Notes: generated by a model from the sequence alone, not told the origin. Shown: positions 23,417 through 36,788, counted from the first letter of the stretch. The stretch is 64,000 nt of DNA from Dryas octopetala (GCA_963921425.1 OY992835.1:8618001-8682000), one strand, 5' to 3'. Program-made: numbers and translations.

Positions 23417-26400
23417 TCATGATAAGATGACAAGTCCTAGGTACACAGATCCACAAAGAAATATAAAAGATATCAATCCCCTGCAAGTAGATATTATAAT
23501 GAATTTATCATACAGCTAAAATCTTAAACAAATAATTTCATGTTTTTTTGTCATGCTACAGGGCTCACCATATGACTCCCCATCCAACCCCAGTACAGGG
23601 GCAGGGGCAAACTTCTGCAAACTTTTCAGCATCGCTGGAGTTGACTCTTCTAGATATTAAATCATCATAAATATCTGTACCAAATGCAGTCATATGATAT
23701 AAATCTGTTATTTGAAAGTTAAGAATATCTAATTTATATGTTAAGGATCATTGAGAATACCATAAACTGAAAACAAGCTGTTCATCACTCCTGCAATTTC
23801 AAATCAAAATATAAGCGGCTTTTCATTCCCCCCCAAGAGGCATGGCAATGGTACAGTATTAGGAAGAACTTCATCTCAGAAAGTAAAGATATGACAACAG
23901 AAGAATATACCAATGAAGAGAATGACATAGCGAAGAATATGCACTTTTGTGAATTCTTGCAGAACCCAGATTATAGCGAGGAATATAATGAATCCTGAAA
24001 AACTCAATTAGTAGCTATCAATAATATATGGAAGCATGTGGATAATATAAAAGTAATACTTTATTGCATAAATGTGAAAGTACTCACCAATACAAAGTCC
24101 TCGAAGTGTCCACTGTATAAAACAATGGAATTTAGAAAGCATGAATACAGAAACTAAGATCATGGACTCTCTAATCAAGTAATATGACAATGAAGAAAAA
24201 GAAGAATTGTTTGTGTTAGACAACCACTAGACTCCAAAAGCATAAGCTGTTAGGAAATTGACCAACAATGTATATCAAGCTAACACCCTCCCTCATGTAC
24301 AACCCTCATCCTCCAAGTAGAGAGATAGACAGATACAAACATAGGGAGAGATATATAGATGCAGCCCCACCCAAAACCGCAAAACAACCAAATATGTAGG
24401 GGATGGGAATTGGAGGGTTTTGAACCCAAAACCGCATACAACCAAACCTCTGATACCATGTTAGACAACCAGTAGATCCCAAAAGTTTAAACTGTTAGGG
24501 AATGGCCAACAATGTATATCAACCTAACAGTCTGCATATATATACTACATGTGAGTAGGAATATTTGTATTCATAATTCTCTTACATTTTTTGCCACAAA
24601 TAGCACAATCAGCAGAGCAACACCAAAACAACCAGCAGCAATTCTAGCAGTTAGGAGATTCGTGGATGCAAGAATCAATGCCATTCCCCAAAATGATGAA
24701 CCTAGATCTGGATGCAGAAACAATTATACAGAGTAAGAATGTCATCAAGAATCAGATACGTCAAATTGAATATGACACAGTAGAAAGAGTTCAAGGAAAA
24801 CAGAACTATTTGGTTAACAAAAAAGTCAATTTCAATTGGCACAAAAAAAAAATGTCAAGTTTAAAGCCTTAATGGTTTTCATATAACACCCAGGATGCAA
24901 GACAATACAGAACCATGAGCACTTCTCAAGCATTCTATTTGAGCATCAGATGCCATGTTCAGTACCAACAAGCAGACACACTACTCAAGCATTAATTTCG
25001 ATAAGATATAAAATCGTAGACATGTAGTTGACCTGGTATTTGACCCATCTCAGAAAGTCAGGCACATCTTAGACATGTATACACTGAATATGAAGTACAA
25101 CAAATTGAAGAGAGAAAACTAGTATGCCCACATCAAATGCAAGTGTGCTAAGGTGTGCAATTTAATAACAACATATGCAAGTATCCAGTAAGACACTAAT
25201 ATCATGCTCAAAACTTCTAAAATTGCATTTCCAAGTCTATTCCATCAATAATTAATTTCTTGTAACAAAGGACCAAGTTAAGGATACATTTAGATGAAAA
25301 TGAAGTTTAGGGACGAAGATGTATTACATCCTGCAGGCAAGATCAACCAATATATCCCACCACGTGTTTGTGTAACCCCACCCTCATTTGCATGAACCTG
25401 GATACCCTCCACCTGCAAATTAATTCAAATTAGAAAAATCCATGATTGAGCATGCTACTTCCCCAGAAACTAACAAAATTAAGATGAACTGGTATGTGAT
25501 AGGAACATCTGTTCTAGTCAGAATTGACCTTCAAAACCAAAAGGCTCTGTAGATGTGCTTGACAAACACCTTTGAAAAGCTTCAATCATTGTAAAACATT
25601 TAGAAAATTTCAGGAGATGCCAATGTTATGGAAGAAAAACAAAACGATCTTATCGAAGATATGAGACATTTAAACTTGCAACAAGCTTTGACAGTGAAAA
25701 GTTACTGCAACAGAACACATACAGTTTGAATTCTAAATATAGTGTAGCATGAAATGTATCTTCATTACCTATTATTAAGAACAGCTAATTCTCTGTTTCA
25801 TTATTTAAACAATTTTGATTACTAACGTTTAAAATAAATACTAAAAAATATGGAGGACAAGAAAATACAATGGTTTAGATATATTTACTTGAATTAGGCA
25901 ATCTACAACAAACTACATATTGCTAAAAGAACATAATGTATGTGTGGGCACAAAGACAGGCAGCATAGTCTTGACTATACGAAAACATAAGGGGTATGCG
26001 TATATTGTACAATACTAAAACAGAACTGCCTTTTTCAATATTTTCTGTTGTTTCCTGTAAAAGCAAGGTTTTTATAAGCTGAGTGGACTTAAAACATAAA
26101 GATAGAAGCCAGCAGGGTATTGAGATCCTTCAGCGCAACAGCACAATAACTGGTATATTGAACCACAAAAAGAAATTCAAGAAGAAAATAGCACCAAGGC
26201 TAGAGAGGTGGGGGAGAAGGAACATTAAATTCTATTTTGATCATCCCTCAGTTTCTACACAGTGTTATATTACAAACCATCTTACTATAATCTTTTTCAT
26301 TTTTTTTGGCCAGGAACCATCTTACTATAATCAAATAAGGAACTTTCTGCAGAAAAATTTCCTCACAAAAATATAGAGTGAGGCTGAGGCTTTGACTCAA

Positions 26401-28031
26401 ATGAGAACAAGATAATAAACACCAAAAATTATTTGCCTTGACTAGGATACTGGCATCATGACATGATAAGGTGTTCAGTAAAAGATCCTTATTACCTAGA
26501 TTGAAGTTGTGAACAAGTGAGCCAATTATATCGTTGGTTTGTGTTAATTGAGTTATAGAATATCCCCACGAAAAAAATTACTAAGCTTATCAAAACTTCT
26601 GGAGTAGACAATTCCAAAATATATTAAAAAGGAGTGAGTACATTTTGAACAACTGGAGTCCTTGAAACTAGTTAATCTATTTAATAAAGTAACAATGGTT
26701 TCGTCTACGCGATTTGATTACATCATTTAAGCAGCAAAAAGAATAGACAAGAAGAAAGAACCTCTTCTTACCTTGCCACATGTGAGTATGCAAGCAATTG
26801 CATGGCTTGCTTCATGCAGGAATACCGTGATGAGCTTAAACGGCGTGAGTAGTATTGTCCTCCACAGCTTCAACAATCAGAACAAACTTTTACATCAAAA
26901 GGCTAACCAGATGAAATAAATGTTCAACCACTAATGAGATGTTTTAAGAAAACAATCTTCCATTTGAACTGCAAAATACATAGAAAGACAAACTCAAGCC
27001 AGCAGCTTCACAAGGCCCAGTCCGGCTGTCCAAATCATGTAACATTCGCTAAATGAATTCTTCTTTGTCATTCCACTATATTTATTTCCTTGTCCTCATA
27101 TTCATCAAAGCTCTTTTCACAGCCTCAAACAGCACTCTCAACATTCTCTTATCCTTTTAGATGCATTTTCAATAGTCTTATCAACCAGAGTCACTAGTCA
27201 CACATGACCAAACTAACTTGGTTGTCTGTTTTCATCTTTCCCTCATTGTTATATTGATTCTAATATCAGGTTGAAACTTTTCCAGTCCTATTTGACCATT
27301 AAAAAAAAAAAAAAAAGCATGAAAATGTTTTCAGAAGGGAAAATTGCACAAATACCACATGGACTTATAGGACTTATAGGAGGTGCCGCATTGCTACATG
27401 GAACAAAGTTCTGTGCGCAAAATTGTAAATTAATTTTTTTTTTTTTCAGGAGATAAAATCACACATCCCTACAGGTCCAAGTGGTATTTGTGCAGTTCTC
27501 CCATTTCAAAAAGAATATTTCAAAGAGACATTTGGGTTGCGGAGAAAAAGAAAAACTTGGAATATCCTCACGCACAAAAACCTTATAGAACGTTGACCTT
27601 AAGGCTAGTCATTCTTATTTTGACAGAAATGAAGTTATCAAGATCCAACTATTTTCCTAAATTCTAATACACCACATTGCTTCATTGTTTATTAAGTTAA
27701 TTTCCCCAGTACAATCACCAGCCAAGAAAACACTATTGAAAAATAAATGCGTGGTTTTGCAGTTCAACTTGGCTTGCCCAATGTAATAATTATCAGACCA
27801 AGTTGACTCAACCCGCTTAAACTTCAAGATACCAAAACAAATACACCACACAGACCACTCTTAAATTTTCTTCCCTACTGTTTCTTGGGAAACAAACAGA
27901 GTCAAATAGTTCTATGAAAACTAAAGAACCAGAAGGCATACCGCGAGGATCACAACCGTGAAGACTCCAATAGCTGCCAAGAAGACGACCTGGTCATGCT
28001 TGCAACAGTTCTTCAGCTCCCAATTGGGCAT
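23417..28031 (-). CDS. Peptidase M50B-like multi-pass membrane protein
   Basis: Nine minus-strand exons join in one frame: 27942-28031, 26772-26867, 25328-25412, 24586-24707, 24088-24112, 23911-23994, 23761-23790, 23569-23674 and 23417-23480. The total is 702 bp, 233 residues, all GT-AG introns. It starts MPNWELKNCCKHDQ and ends LGLVILS. The metalloprotease signature HExxH appears as HEASH at residues 48-52, within the second hydrophobic segment, and a conserved LPAGYLGSSFWG follows the first loop. About six or seven hydrophobic segments are visible. These features match the plant M50B-like family (Arabidopsis AT1G67060 type, from memory). The classical second M50 motif NxxPxxxLDG was not seen, so catalytic activity is unproven. 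Introns contain a TRIM, a MITE and other repeats. Confidence 0.9.
24214..24529 (-). mobile_element. TRIM/SMART miniature LTR retrotransposon in M50B-like intron 4
   Basis: Two LTRs of only 72 and 71 bp (24214-24285 and 24459-24529) are in direct orientation, each TGTTAG...CTAACA on the minus strand. Next to the 5' LTR is a primer-binding site TGGTATCAGAGG (complement of 24447-24458), 11 of 12 bases of the tRNA-iMet type. Next to the 3' LTR is a polypurine tract CATGAGGGAGGG (complement of 24286-24297). Flanking 5-mers are GTTTG and GTCTG, one mismatch. Total 316 bp with no coding sequence, which fits TRIM/SMART elements. Confidence 0.88.
27337..27502. mobile_element. Small MULE-like MITE in M50B-like intron 1
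   Basis: Inverted ends GGGAAAATTGCACAAATACC and GGTATTTGTGCAGTTCTCCC are about 30 bp long. The flanking 9-mers TTTTCAGAA and ATTTCAAAA match at 7 of 9 positions, a plausible eroded TSD. Length is 166 bp. Confidence 0.6.
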
Positions 28032-28440
28032 TGTGTATACACTCTATATAGTAAAATTAGCTGAACCCAAGACTCCTGAGGAACCCAGAAAGCGCAGATA
28101 AGAGTTGGCTCGGAGTGGGGTGCTTGGGGGAAAAGCGAGAACTGCAAGTCTGCAAGAAAGACAGAAGACAAGAGAAAAAGTAGTTTTTTTCTCTTTTTTT
28201 TTTTTTTCTCTTTCTTGTATGACAGACTGACAGTTGTCTAATTTTCTCTTTCTTAAACAGCTTTGTTTTTTTTTATCTGATTCTTAAACGGTTTTTCATA
28301 TAAAGCCTGGCTCATGGGAAAGAGTCGAAAGACTAGGTTTTTTTTATACTTTCTTTCAAGACTCAGTCATGATTGGCTGAGTTCGGTCTTTCTTTTTTTA
28401 TGACAGCATTTCGGTCTTTTTTTATTAGGAATTTAAGCTA
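28032..28440 (-). promoter_or_regulatory. 5' leader and promoter region of the M50B-like gene
   Basis: The region upstream of the start codon contains pyrimidine-rich tracts and a TATA-like TTTATATG (minus strand, near 28295-28302). No transcription start can be fixed from sequence. Confidence 0.3.
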
Positions 28441-28489
28441 ATGACCCTTTCAGTCCCGGTATTGCTTTTAAGAAAAATTCGAGCAAAAG

Positions 28490-29895
28490 TATATTCAAGA
28501 GTAAAATTTCGGTTTCGAGGAAATTTTCGATGAAAGTTTTGACTGAAATTTTTGAAGAAATTTTGATTAAAATTTTGATTTCGACAAAATTAGACAAAAA
28601 CGATGGAAATTATTATCGAAATACAGAAATTTTGAATGAAATTTGACCATATGCTTATTTAACATATTATCTACTACATTGATAAAAAACATTAAAGAAA
28701 CCAAATTATATAGTAGGTTTCATGTGATATAAGGTGAATATAATGCGCGATAGAGACAAATACTGTTAAAAAAATGGGTCACTAATTAATAATTACATAA
28801 TAAAATTACACGACTAAATCACCAATGTGACAACGGAAAGTAGCAAGTTTACTCAAAGGGACTTGGAAATGGTCTTCAATAGTTAAATTAAGTCGAATTG
28901 GGTTAAAATAGAACCAATCCGATGGCAGTAGCGGCGACAACTGTTTATCTAAAATTTCAATTTTACAAATTATCAAAATTGGAAAACCAAAACAATAAGG
29001 AAATGAAACTTCATGATAAGGCGATAAATTTCTTTTTTATAATTTATGTTTACAAGTTACAACTAAACGAAACACCAAAATGACCAGATCAAACCCCAAA
29101 TAAAATCTCAAACTTTTTTTTTTCTTTCCAATTGCCTAAAGACTCTAAATCTCAATTTACCTTAAAAAATAATAATAATAATAATTTCTTTCCTTTTTTC
29201 TCTTCTTTTTTTTTCTTTCCTTTTTTTTTTTATTTTTTTTTCTTTTCTCTTCTTTTTTTTCTTTCCTTTTTTTTTTTTTTTCTTTTCTCTTCTTTTTTTT
29301 TTTTTCCTTTTCCTCTTCATCCCCCGTGACCTTCCTCCTTTTTTCTTTCCTTTTCCTCTTCTTCCCCCAGTGCCCAGACACCCACTCTTCCACTTTTCCT
29401 TTCCTTCTCCCTCCTTGCCCAGACGCCCAGTGATCTGCGCCCACCTCCCGCGACCAAAACCCACACCTTGCGCCGCCCGCGCCTGCGGCTTGCCTCCTCC
29501 CTCCTTCCCCAGCCAGCCCGCTCGCCTCATCCCTCCTTCCTCAGCCAGCCTCGTGCCGTCGCTCGCCTCCTCCCCCACCTCATCACCGGCAAAAAGCACA
29601 ACGAGATCGTCCTCAAGCTCGACCCCAACAGCCAGACCATCGAAGACGACTTTCTCAGCGCCAAGGTGATGTGGACGACCGAAGGGCAGAGACATAGTCG
29701 CGAAATTTCGACGAAATTTGGGCGAAATTTCGCCGACATTTTACAAAATTGCACGTGAAACCTTACCGAAATTTCGGACAAAATTTTGGGGAAATTTCGG
29801 CAAAATTTCGCCGAAATATTACCGAAATTTCGTGGTTATGTGATAAAATTTCGGGATCCCAAAAAAACGAAAATTTCGACTCCTTGAGTACATTA
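28490..29895. mobile_element. Candidate DNA element with GAAATTTCG iterons around a GC-rich exon-like core
   Basis: Dense GAAATTTCG/CGAAATTTC repeats lie at 28500-28640 and again at 29695-29875. Weak inverted ends are TATTCAAGAGTAAAATTTCG on the left and CGAAAATTTCGACTCCTTGA on the right. Between them sits a polypyrimidine tract (29195-29420) and a GC-rich tract (29420-29690) with an open frame including HNEIVLKLDPNSQTIEDDFL before a possible donor AAG|GTGATG at about 29665. This may be a captured host first exon; I do not recognise the protein. No TSD was confirmed. Confidence 0.45.
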
Positions 29896-30101
29896 CATTT
29901 ATATATGTTCACACTTCACAGTTGAAGGACATTTAAAGTGTTCTAATTTACAACTTTATTTTCACTTACAGTTTAATTAAGAATTTTTTATAACTCTGTT
30001 ATAACATCATTGATTATGTGTCCACGGGATCAATTTTTAAACTAATTATACAACGTTAGTAATTATGTCCAGTTTTGAGTTAAATGCCTGCATAACTTTT
30101 A

Positions 30102-30705
30102 CTGACTAGGTTTTTTTAATGTCGTGGAGTGCCACGTGCAGAAAAAATAGTAAAAAATTACAAAAAACATTTTGTAATATTAAAAACTAAAATCAAAATA
30201 TAAAAAAATTAAAAACTAAAAAATTTCTCCCGTGCCTTCCCCAGAAAATTAAAGAAAAAAAAAATTCTCCTTCCCCCACACAGCCACTTTCTTCTTCATC
30301 CTCCTCCTCCTCGTCCTCCTTCTTCATCCCCCACATAGCCACCTCCTTCTTCCTCCTCCGCAGCAGGCGATTTGGCTAGCTACTTCTCTCTCTCCTTCCC
30401 TCTTTCTCTTTCCCTCCTTTCTCTTCTTCTCTCTCTTTCTCTTCCTTACTCTTTGTCCTTCCCGTCTCTCTGTCTTCGTCGGCCTCTTAAGGGGGTGTGG
30501 GGGTTTTGATTGGGTGAAGAAGAAGAAGGAGGAGGAGGAATTTTTTTTTTTTTGGGAGAGATGCACAGGAGAAGGATAGGAGGTGGGGAAAAAAATTTAA
30601 ATTTTTTTTAGTTTAAATTTTTTTAAATTTTAGTTTTTAATATTATAAGATGTTTTTAAAATTTTTTTATTATTTTATCTCCACGTCATTAAAAAACCCA
30701 GTCAG
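30102..30705. mobile_element. Candidate TIR element with CT-rich core
   Basis: Left end CTGACTAGGTTTTTTTAATG is mirrored by right end CATTAAAAAACCCAGTCAG, followed on both sides by AT-rich inverted tracts containing TTTTTAATATT. The centre (30260-30500) is CT-rich with TCC/CTC repeats. No TSD was established and no coding sequence is credible. Confidence 0.55.
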
Positions 30706-33060
30706 AAAAAACCATACTGACACTTAACGGAAAATTGAACAGAATCACTAATTTTGTATGATTTCCGAGAGTTGATGGACGCGCTTAAAAGATTTTGTAC
30801 TTTGAGGAGCATCTTGAAATCATCCATATAATTCGTAGGGACGCGCTTAATTTTCTGTAGTTAATATTTTTCGGTTTTGTAAGAAACAATACACAAAAGT
30901 CTTGCATCAGTGGCTTAAAATTATCCTTATAACTTCATAAGAAAACAAAGAATTTAAATACATATAGCTTACAGACTTGAAGTAAAGTCAGAATAATGGA
31001 GAATAACATAAAAAGTGAGACCAAAAAAAGAGTGAAGAAAACACATAAAAAGTAATGGATAGGTATAACGGGATATGAAAGCTCTTAAAAGAAAATAAAA
31101 TCAATTGTTGTAATTCCATGAAGAACTGGCTTATGGCGCTCTTTGTCAACAATCTCTAAAGGGTGATGGAAATGTCGCATGAAGTTAAAATTTTCGTCTG
31201 TGAAAGTTTAGCCCATAGATTCAATTTACTCAATATATAAAATAACAAATTAAATTGAAAAGTGTTGTTCAATAAGGGCTAATTACAAATAAGTCAATAA
31301 AATTTTTCACAATTGTATTTTAATCGATGCACTTTTTCATAATTTTATTTTAGTTACTATTGACCAAAATGAAAAAATATGAATTACAATAAATTAATAA
31401 ACATACATTATTATTTATATTTAGATTTATATTTGACTGTTACGCAGCAAAACGGCTTATGATTTAGAGCCCAAAACCCGAGATCTAAACCATAAGCCAT
31501 AAACTCTGGACCCCTAATTTTAAACCCTAAACCTCATTTATATCCCCTACACTCTATTTCTATACCCTAAACTAAATTAAGAGTAACGTCATAATTTTAC
31601 GTTCATAAGTAATAAAAAAAAAAAATGGCGAATTAGTATTTTTCAATGCACCAAAATACATGAAATCATTAACTAGATTGAGCTTAGTGACTAAAATAGG
31701 CTGGACCATTAACTATAAAGTAATTTCTCAAAATATATCATTGACTAATATGAGATAGGAAATTTTATATTGACCTATTTATAATATTAAAACTTTTTAT
31801 TAACTTTTTGGTAATTTGCTATTAAATTAAAGAGCTGGGTACCAAATAGACACAACTAAGGAACGGTGCACTAAAAGGAAGATGTCATCGAAGAGTTTCC
31901 AACATTCATTCTCGTAGAGAGCGAAAAGCCAAAGCATCTTTTTAGAACTGTACATTCAAAGTTGTGTAACAAACAAAAGACAGAGATATAGTCCTATTCA
32001 GGATCAAAGACATTGAATTAGGTTAAAAGAGTAAATTATGTTTGTTATCCTTATAGTTTGGACACAATTCTACTTTGAGTCCTATTGTTTTGTTTCAAGA
32101 AATTATTTTGTGCAATCGATACATCGCTATGTGGTGTAATTAATTTAACGTGTCATAATATAAGTGGATGTTATTAATATTATATCTTATTAATATAAAT
32201 ATATCGTTCAATAATACTTTTATACGTTTAATTAATTACACAACGTGTCGATGTATGAGATACACCCAATAATTGTTCGATTCAGTTTATTTGGACATGA
32301 GTATAGGAAAGTAAATGATGCTACAGACCACCAACCACCCCCCCTCTGTGTATTATAGGCCTTTTGGTTAATGATGTTTAAGGTTCCGAAGGCGGGTAAT
32401 TCCTATGTAATGCCAGTTTCTTTCGTTCTCAAAGGCCCCCGCCTTTTCACCAAAACAAATTTAACAATTACAATCATGTAATTTATTAATGATTTTAACT
32501 GGGTTCAAAATTACATGTTCTTTTAATGCTATTCTAAAATTACATTTAATGTTTAATTTAATTAGAGATTTTCATCAATTTTAATAACCTTTCACGTGAT
32601 ACATACACATTATATGTCTATCAATTAAACGAAAATGTTATTTTTAACTTTTAAGTCCAATTATGAAGACGTGATTGTTGAAATTGTAAGGACATGAAGT
32701 AAAGTGAAATTGGGTCCATGACTCCAAAGTCCAAACTAAAGGCATCAATAATATGAAGGATTCAGCCAGAAATAGGAATTCTTATCCTCTCTCTTTTGTT
32801 GGTTGATGGTGCAGCGAAGTTGGTCCAGTTAAGTCAATGTGCTGGACAGCCACTACACACTTACCATCTGCTTTCTTATTAGAGACTCATAAGAAAAACA
32901 TAAAGGAAAATGCCTTTATTCATTTCCTTATCTTTCTTTAGTTTCCAGTTTTGGCCACTAGCCATGTGAGCAGACGCTAAAAGAAGCAGCAAAAGGAAAG
33001 AAGAGACACCTCCCCACGGCCCTTGCTCGCCATTTATTAGTTAACGATAAATTTGTTTAT
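30706..33060. other. AT-rich intergenic DNA
   Basis: No gene is supported. Bases 31480-31575 contain several CCTAAAC and AACCCTAA words that are scattered, not telomeric repeats. Nothing else stands out. Confidence 0.4.
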
Positions 33061-33584
33061 AGAGCAAATTACAATTATTACCCTTAGAAGTTTTGAGTGT
33101 TTCACAATTCGCACAATATTATTTTAATTTTTTTAAAATTTAATATCCAACGTTTTAATTTATTCACAATTGATTTCCGTCGTTTGTCTGATAATTTGGT
33201 CAAATGTTAATTGATAATGTGACAGCTGCATGTTTTATATTTTTGCTGACCTATAAAGCCGACCAACCTCTCTTCATGGGACCATATATGAATTGAAGCA
33301 TTTTGAAGTTGTTTTGTATGTTTAAGGTGTTTATGCTAGCATTCTGTACTGAATATGCATGTAATGCCCATGAAGAGAGGTCAGTCGACCTTACTGGTCA
33401 GCATAAATTGTAGGACACACAACTACCACATCATCAATTAATGCATTATCAGATTGTTAGACAGACAGTGGTAGTTGATTATAAGTAAGTTAAAACATTA
33501 GGTACTAAATTGAAAAAATTGAAACGATAGGTTAAAAGTTGTGAAACACCTCAAATCTCAAGAGTGTAAGTTATAATTTGCTCT
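33061..33584. mobile_element. Foldback element
   Basis: The ends AGAGCAAATTACAATTATTA and TTATAATTTGCTCT are inverted. Inner inverted pairs are also present, for example ACCTCTCTTCATGGG near 33268 against CCCATGAAGAGAGGT near 33367. Nearly the whole 524 bp can fold back with a loop near 33290-33360. No TSD was confirmed. Confidence 0.65.
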
Positions 33585-35963
33585 ATTTTATACAGTATGC
33601 ATGTGGTGTTATTGTTATAATATAAATTTTTTAGTTAAGGACTTGCACTACCATTTGTGCCATAAATGAGTTATAGTGCCACCTCTTGTCCATATTTTCA
33701 TACCCTACAAATTTTTGTAAAATAAATTTATTCATTACACTCCCCAATATTCTCAAACTGCCCTTATCCCTCCTCCTCCTTTGGTTACCTCTTCTGAAGA
33801 AAGGAAAAGATCTTCCCTTCAAAATAATTGTCAAATCAAATTGTGTTCCATTGGTGAGATCGATGTCAAGCACCCCACATGTTTTATCCATGGGCTCAAT
33901 TAATTCTTACAATTTAATTTGTAAAAGAAAGTGTTGATCTATGCTTCTATACTCTTAGTATTTGCGTTCAACCGGTGAGGTGAGGGGTCGATGTCGAACA
34001 CCCCACATGCTGCAATTGAAGGGGGACACTGGGCAGCCATGAGAGTCTTAAAAAGAAAATTCTTTCTTTCAGTATGCACTTATTACTAATTTTATAAAAT
34101 AAGAAAACTATAATCAATTTTGTTCAGAAGGGGTGGGAAAATAAGATGGGTAGGTGGGCATAACACCACAAGCCATAAATATAAAGCAAAGTGAATTTCA
34201 AGAGAGTGTAGTAATAAGTACGGTTGTGACAAATTTATTTTAGAAGACTCCTTAAACAAAAAAAAAAAAAATATATATATATATATATAGGAGTGCTCTA
34301 AATTAATTAATCTTTTTCTCTTTTCTTTTTTAAGAATCTGCCAAAAAATTTCATTAAGCAAAAATTAAGAGGTTATAGAGTAATCTTTATTAAGACAATC
34401 CATGAGCCACTCTGGTTCCAAATTAATCCCGTAATGAGCTAAAAAACTTCAATAATAAGTTGGTACTGTGAAAGAAGTGGACTCCCATCTAAATATGTTT
34501 CACCATTTCGGACCCTCTTCTAACCACATCAATAGATTCCAATGAAATCTAATTCAGATTTTAATGGATTCTAATAAAATCTATGTGTTCTCAAAAATTT
34601 ATGAATTTCATTAAATGAAAGATTTTAATAGATTTATATAGATTTGAATGTATTTTTTACACATAACAAATTTCATGAGAATTTCATCCAATTCATTTGG
34701 ATTATGATGGATTCTATGAATTTTAAAATTTATTAAACTCCTTTAAAATATGAGTTGGGAACACCCTCAAAATGACATGAATTTCAGTTGCAACCACCGA
34801 GATGTCACCTACAGATTGCTTGGCAAGGGCCCCCCATTAATTCACCTTTGCAAAGTAACGTTGAACACAAGTTTTGTTTGTTTATAACATTATTACTTTT
34901 GTTGGTAATGGGGTAATCTTATGGAAAAATTGAGGGAGTCCACCGAGTCTCTTATGCAGTTTTTATTTATTTATTGTAATAATGAAAATATGTAGATAAA
35001 TAGGGGTAAAGTAGTTTGGTCTTGAAGTGAATGGTCAATACTCAATAGTCAATAATGAAGAGTCATGCAGCTCAACCATTATTTTATGTAATATTAAAGG
35101 GCCAACTAACCATAAATAAGCAAAGAGTAAAGGGCAACCATTATTTATAAGCATTGTTGGACAAGTAATTGTGGAATTTTCAATGATGCATTTGAAGACC
35201 AATCTATTTAAAATTACAAATGGTAGGTGAACGCATATATTTAAGAGGTGCCAAGTCAACCACCAACTAGTATCACATTCACATCTATGCCGGAGGTACA
35301 AGAATCAAATCCAGGGATAAAGGATAGGAGCTTTGAGAAAACAAAAAATAAAACGGTGTTCTGTTCCATGGGTGAAATTAATTAATAAAAAAACAATTGT
35401 TTAACCAGAAAGTTAATTTTAGCTCCCATTTTTTAAACAAATTTTGTGACACTGTGCATCTGCATTCTCCTGCCTTTGTTCAATCTTCGAGAATAAAAAA
35501 AAAAAAAAGATAGTTAACCTTTTTTTCTAACAGTACTACTATTCTCACCCCTCATCTCTATTTTCTCACCCATTTTATTTTTTTACTCCCACTAAATCTT
35601 AAAGAAATATTATTTCTACTCTTCTCACCCATCTCATAAACTCAATATACCTAAAATACCCATAATCCTTAAAGTCCATGATATTTTTGTTTGAACTACA
35701 ATTACCATTTCAGTAGTTGCAGGACTCTACAACCCCTAGATTGCTATTTGTCATCCTAAACATTCAATGAACCATCACCACCTTCATATCTCTTCAACAA
35801 CAAAACCTTTTGTACGAACAAAGAATACCACATTCCACAACCTTCACTCACAGATTAATTATAACATCAAATTATGTTGATTACATGTGAGTATTGTGTC
35901 TTTCGTCTTTCTTTCTTTTCATTTTTAATTTTTTTTATCAAAGGCAAATACCATGGCAGTGTC
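33585..35963. other. AT-rich intergenic DNA
   Basis: No gene is supported. Bases 34535-34740 hold repeated ATTTTAATGGATTC/AATTTCAT-type words that look like an old MITE, and 34262-34288 is a poly-A/(AT)n tract. Confidence 0.4.
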
Positions 35964-36780
35964 CAGTGGCGGAGCCACATAGGGAGTTAGGGACTAGGTG
36001 GGACACAGGCCCCCCTCACCTCTAATTAATTGATTTTTCTTGTTGATTTTTCTATTATTTTTGTTAATATATATGACATATATTTTCTAAATAATTATTT
36101 TTTATATAAAAAATGAAATAATTTCTTGTGTAACATGTGTAAATCCAAATAATCATTATATATTTTTTTTAATGGTAAAGTTGATCTATCTTGCTCATTT
36201 TATAAAAAAAAAAAAATCTTTATTTTTGTTGGAAATACTTAATGATGAATTAACTTAAGAACAAGTTAAGGGCTTATTTGACAGTGCTTTTAGAAACCTT
36301 AAAAGCACTTTCAAATAGTCAAAAGCAATTTTACTTATGTTTGACAAAAAAAATTAAAAGCGTTTTTGGATTATAAAAGCACTTGCAAGCGCTTCTTGAG
36401 GAAGTGCTTCCAAGTACATTCACAAGAAGTACTTGAAATTTTTTCAAAAAAATTTATGTTTTTCTAATAAAAGCGCTACTGAGTTAAAGCGTTTCCTACA
36501 TAAGCACTCCCAAACATGCCATTCTCTTGAATTTTTTGTTTGTGAAAGTCATTCTAATTATGTAAAGATGATTTTTATTGTTATGAATGTTCTAAGAGAA
36601 ACAATTGTATATTCAAAATAATGAAGTTATCATACAACATTCTTAAAATTTAAAGACTTATAAAAAGAAAAATATTATATTTATAACACAAAAAAAATTA
36701 TTAATCAATACTAAATATTTTGTGTGTTCAAAAAAGTTTATATGGTGCCCACCTTGGATGAAGATCTTGCTCCGCCACTG
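35964..36780. mobile_element. hAT-like element with CAGTGGCGGAGC ends
   Basis: It begins CAGTGGCGGAGCCAC and ends GCTCCGCCACTG. The flanking 8-mers GCAGTGTC (35956-35963) and GCAGTTGC (36781-36788) match at 6 of 8 bases. The interior is AT-rich without a transposase. A second MITE-like unit (about 36266-36524, ends GGGCTTATTTGACAGTGCTT and AAGCACTCCCAAACATGCC) is nested inside. Confidence 0.75.
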
Positions 36781-36788
36781 GCAGTTGC

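Noticed and set aside
29157..29695. A 177-residue Lys/Glu-rich frame on the minus strand
   Set aside because: It is the complement of a polypyrimidine tract plus GC-rich sequence; the apparent coding length is compositional.
31480..31580. Telomere-like AACCCTAA words
   Set aside because: They are scattered and degenerate, with no tandem TTTAGGG array.
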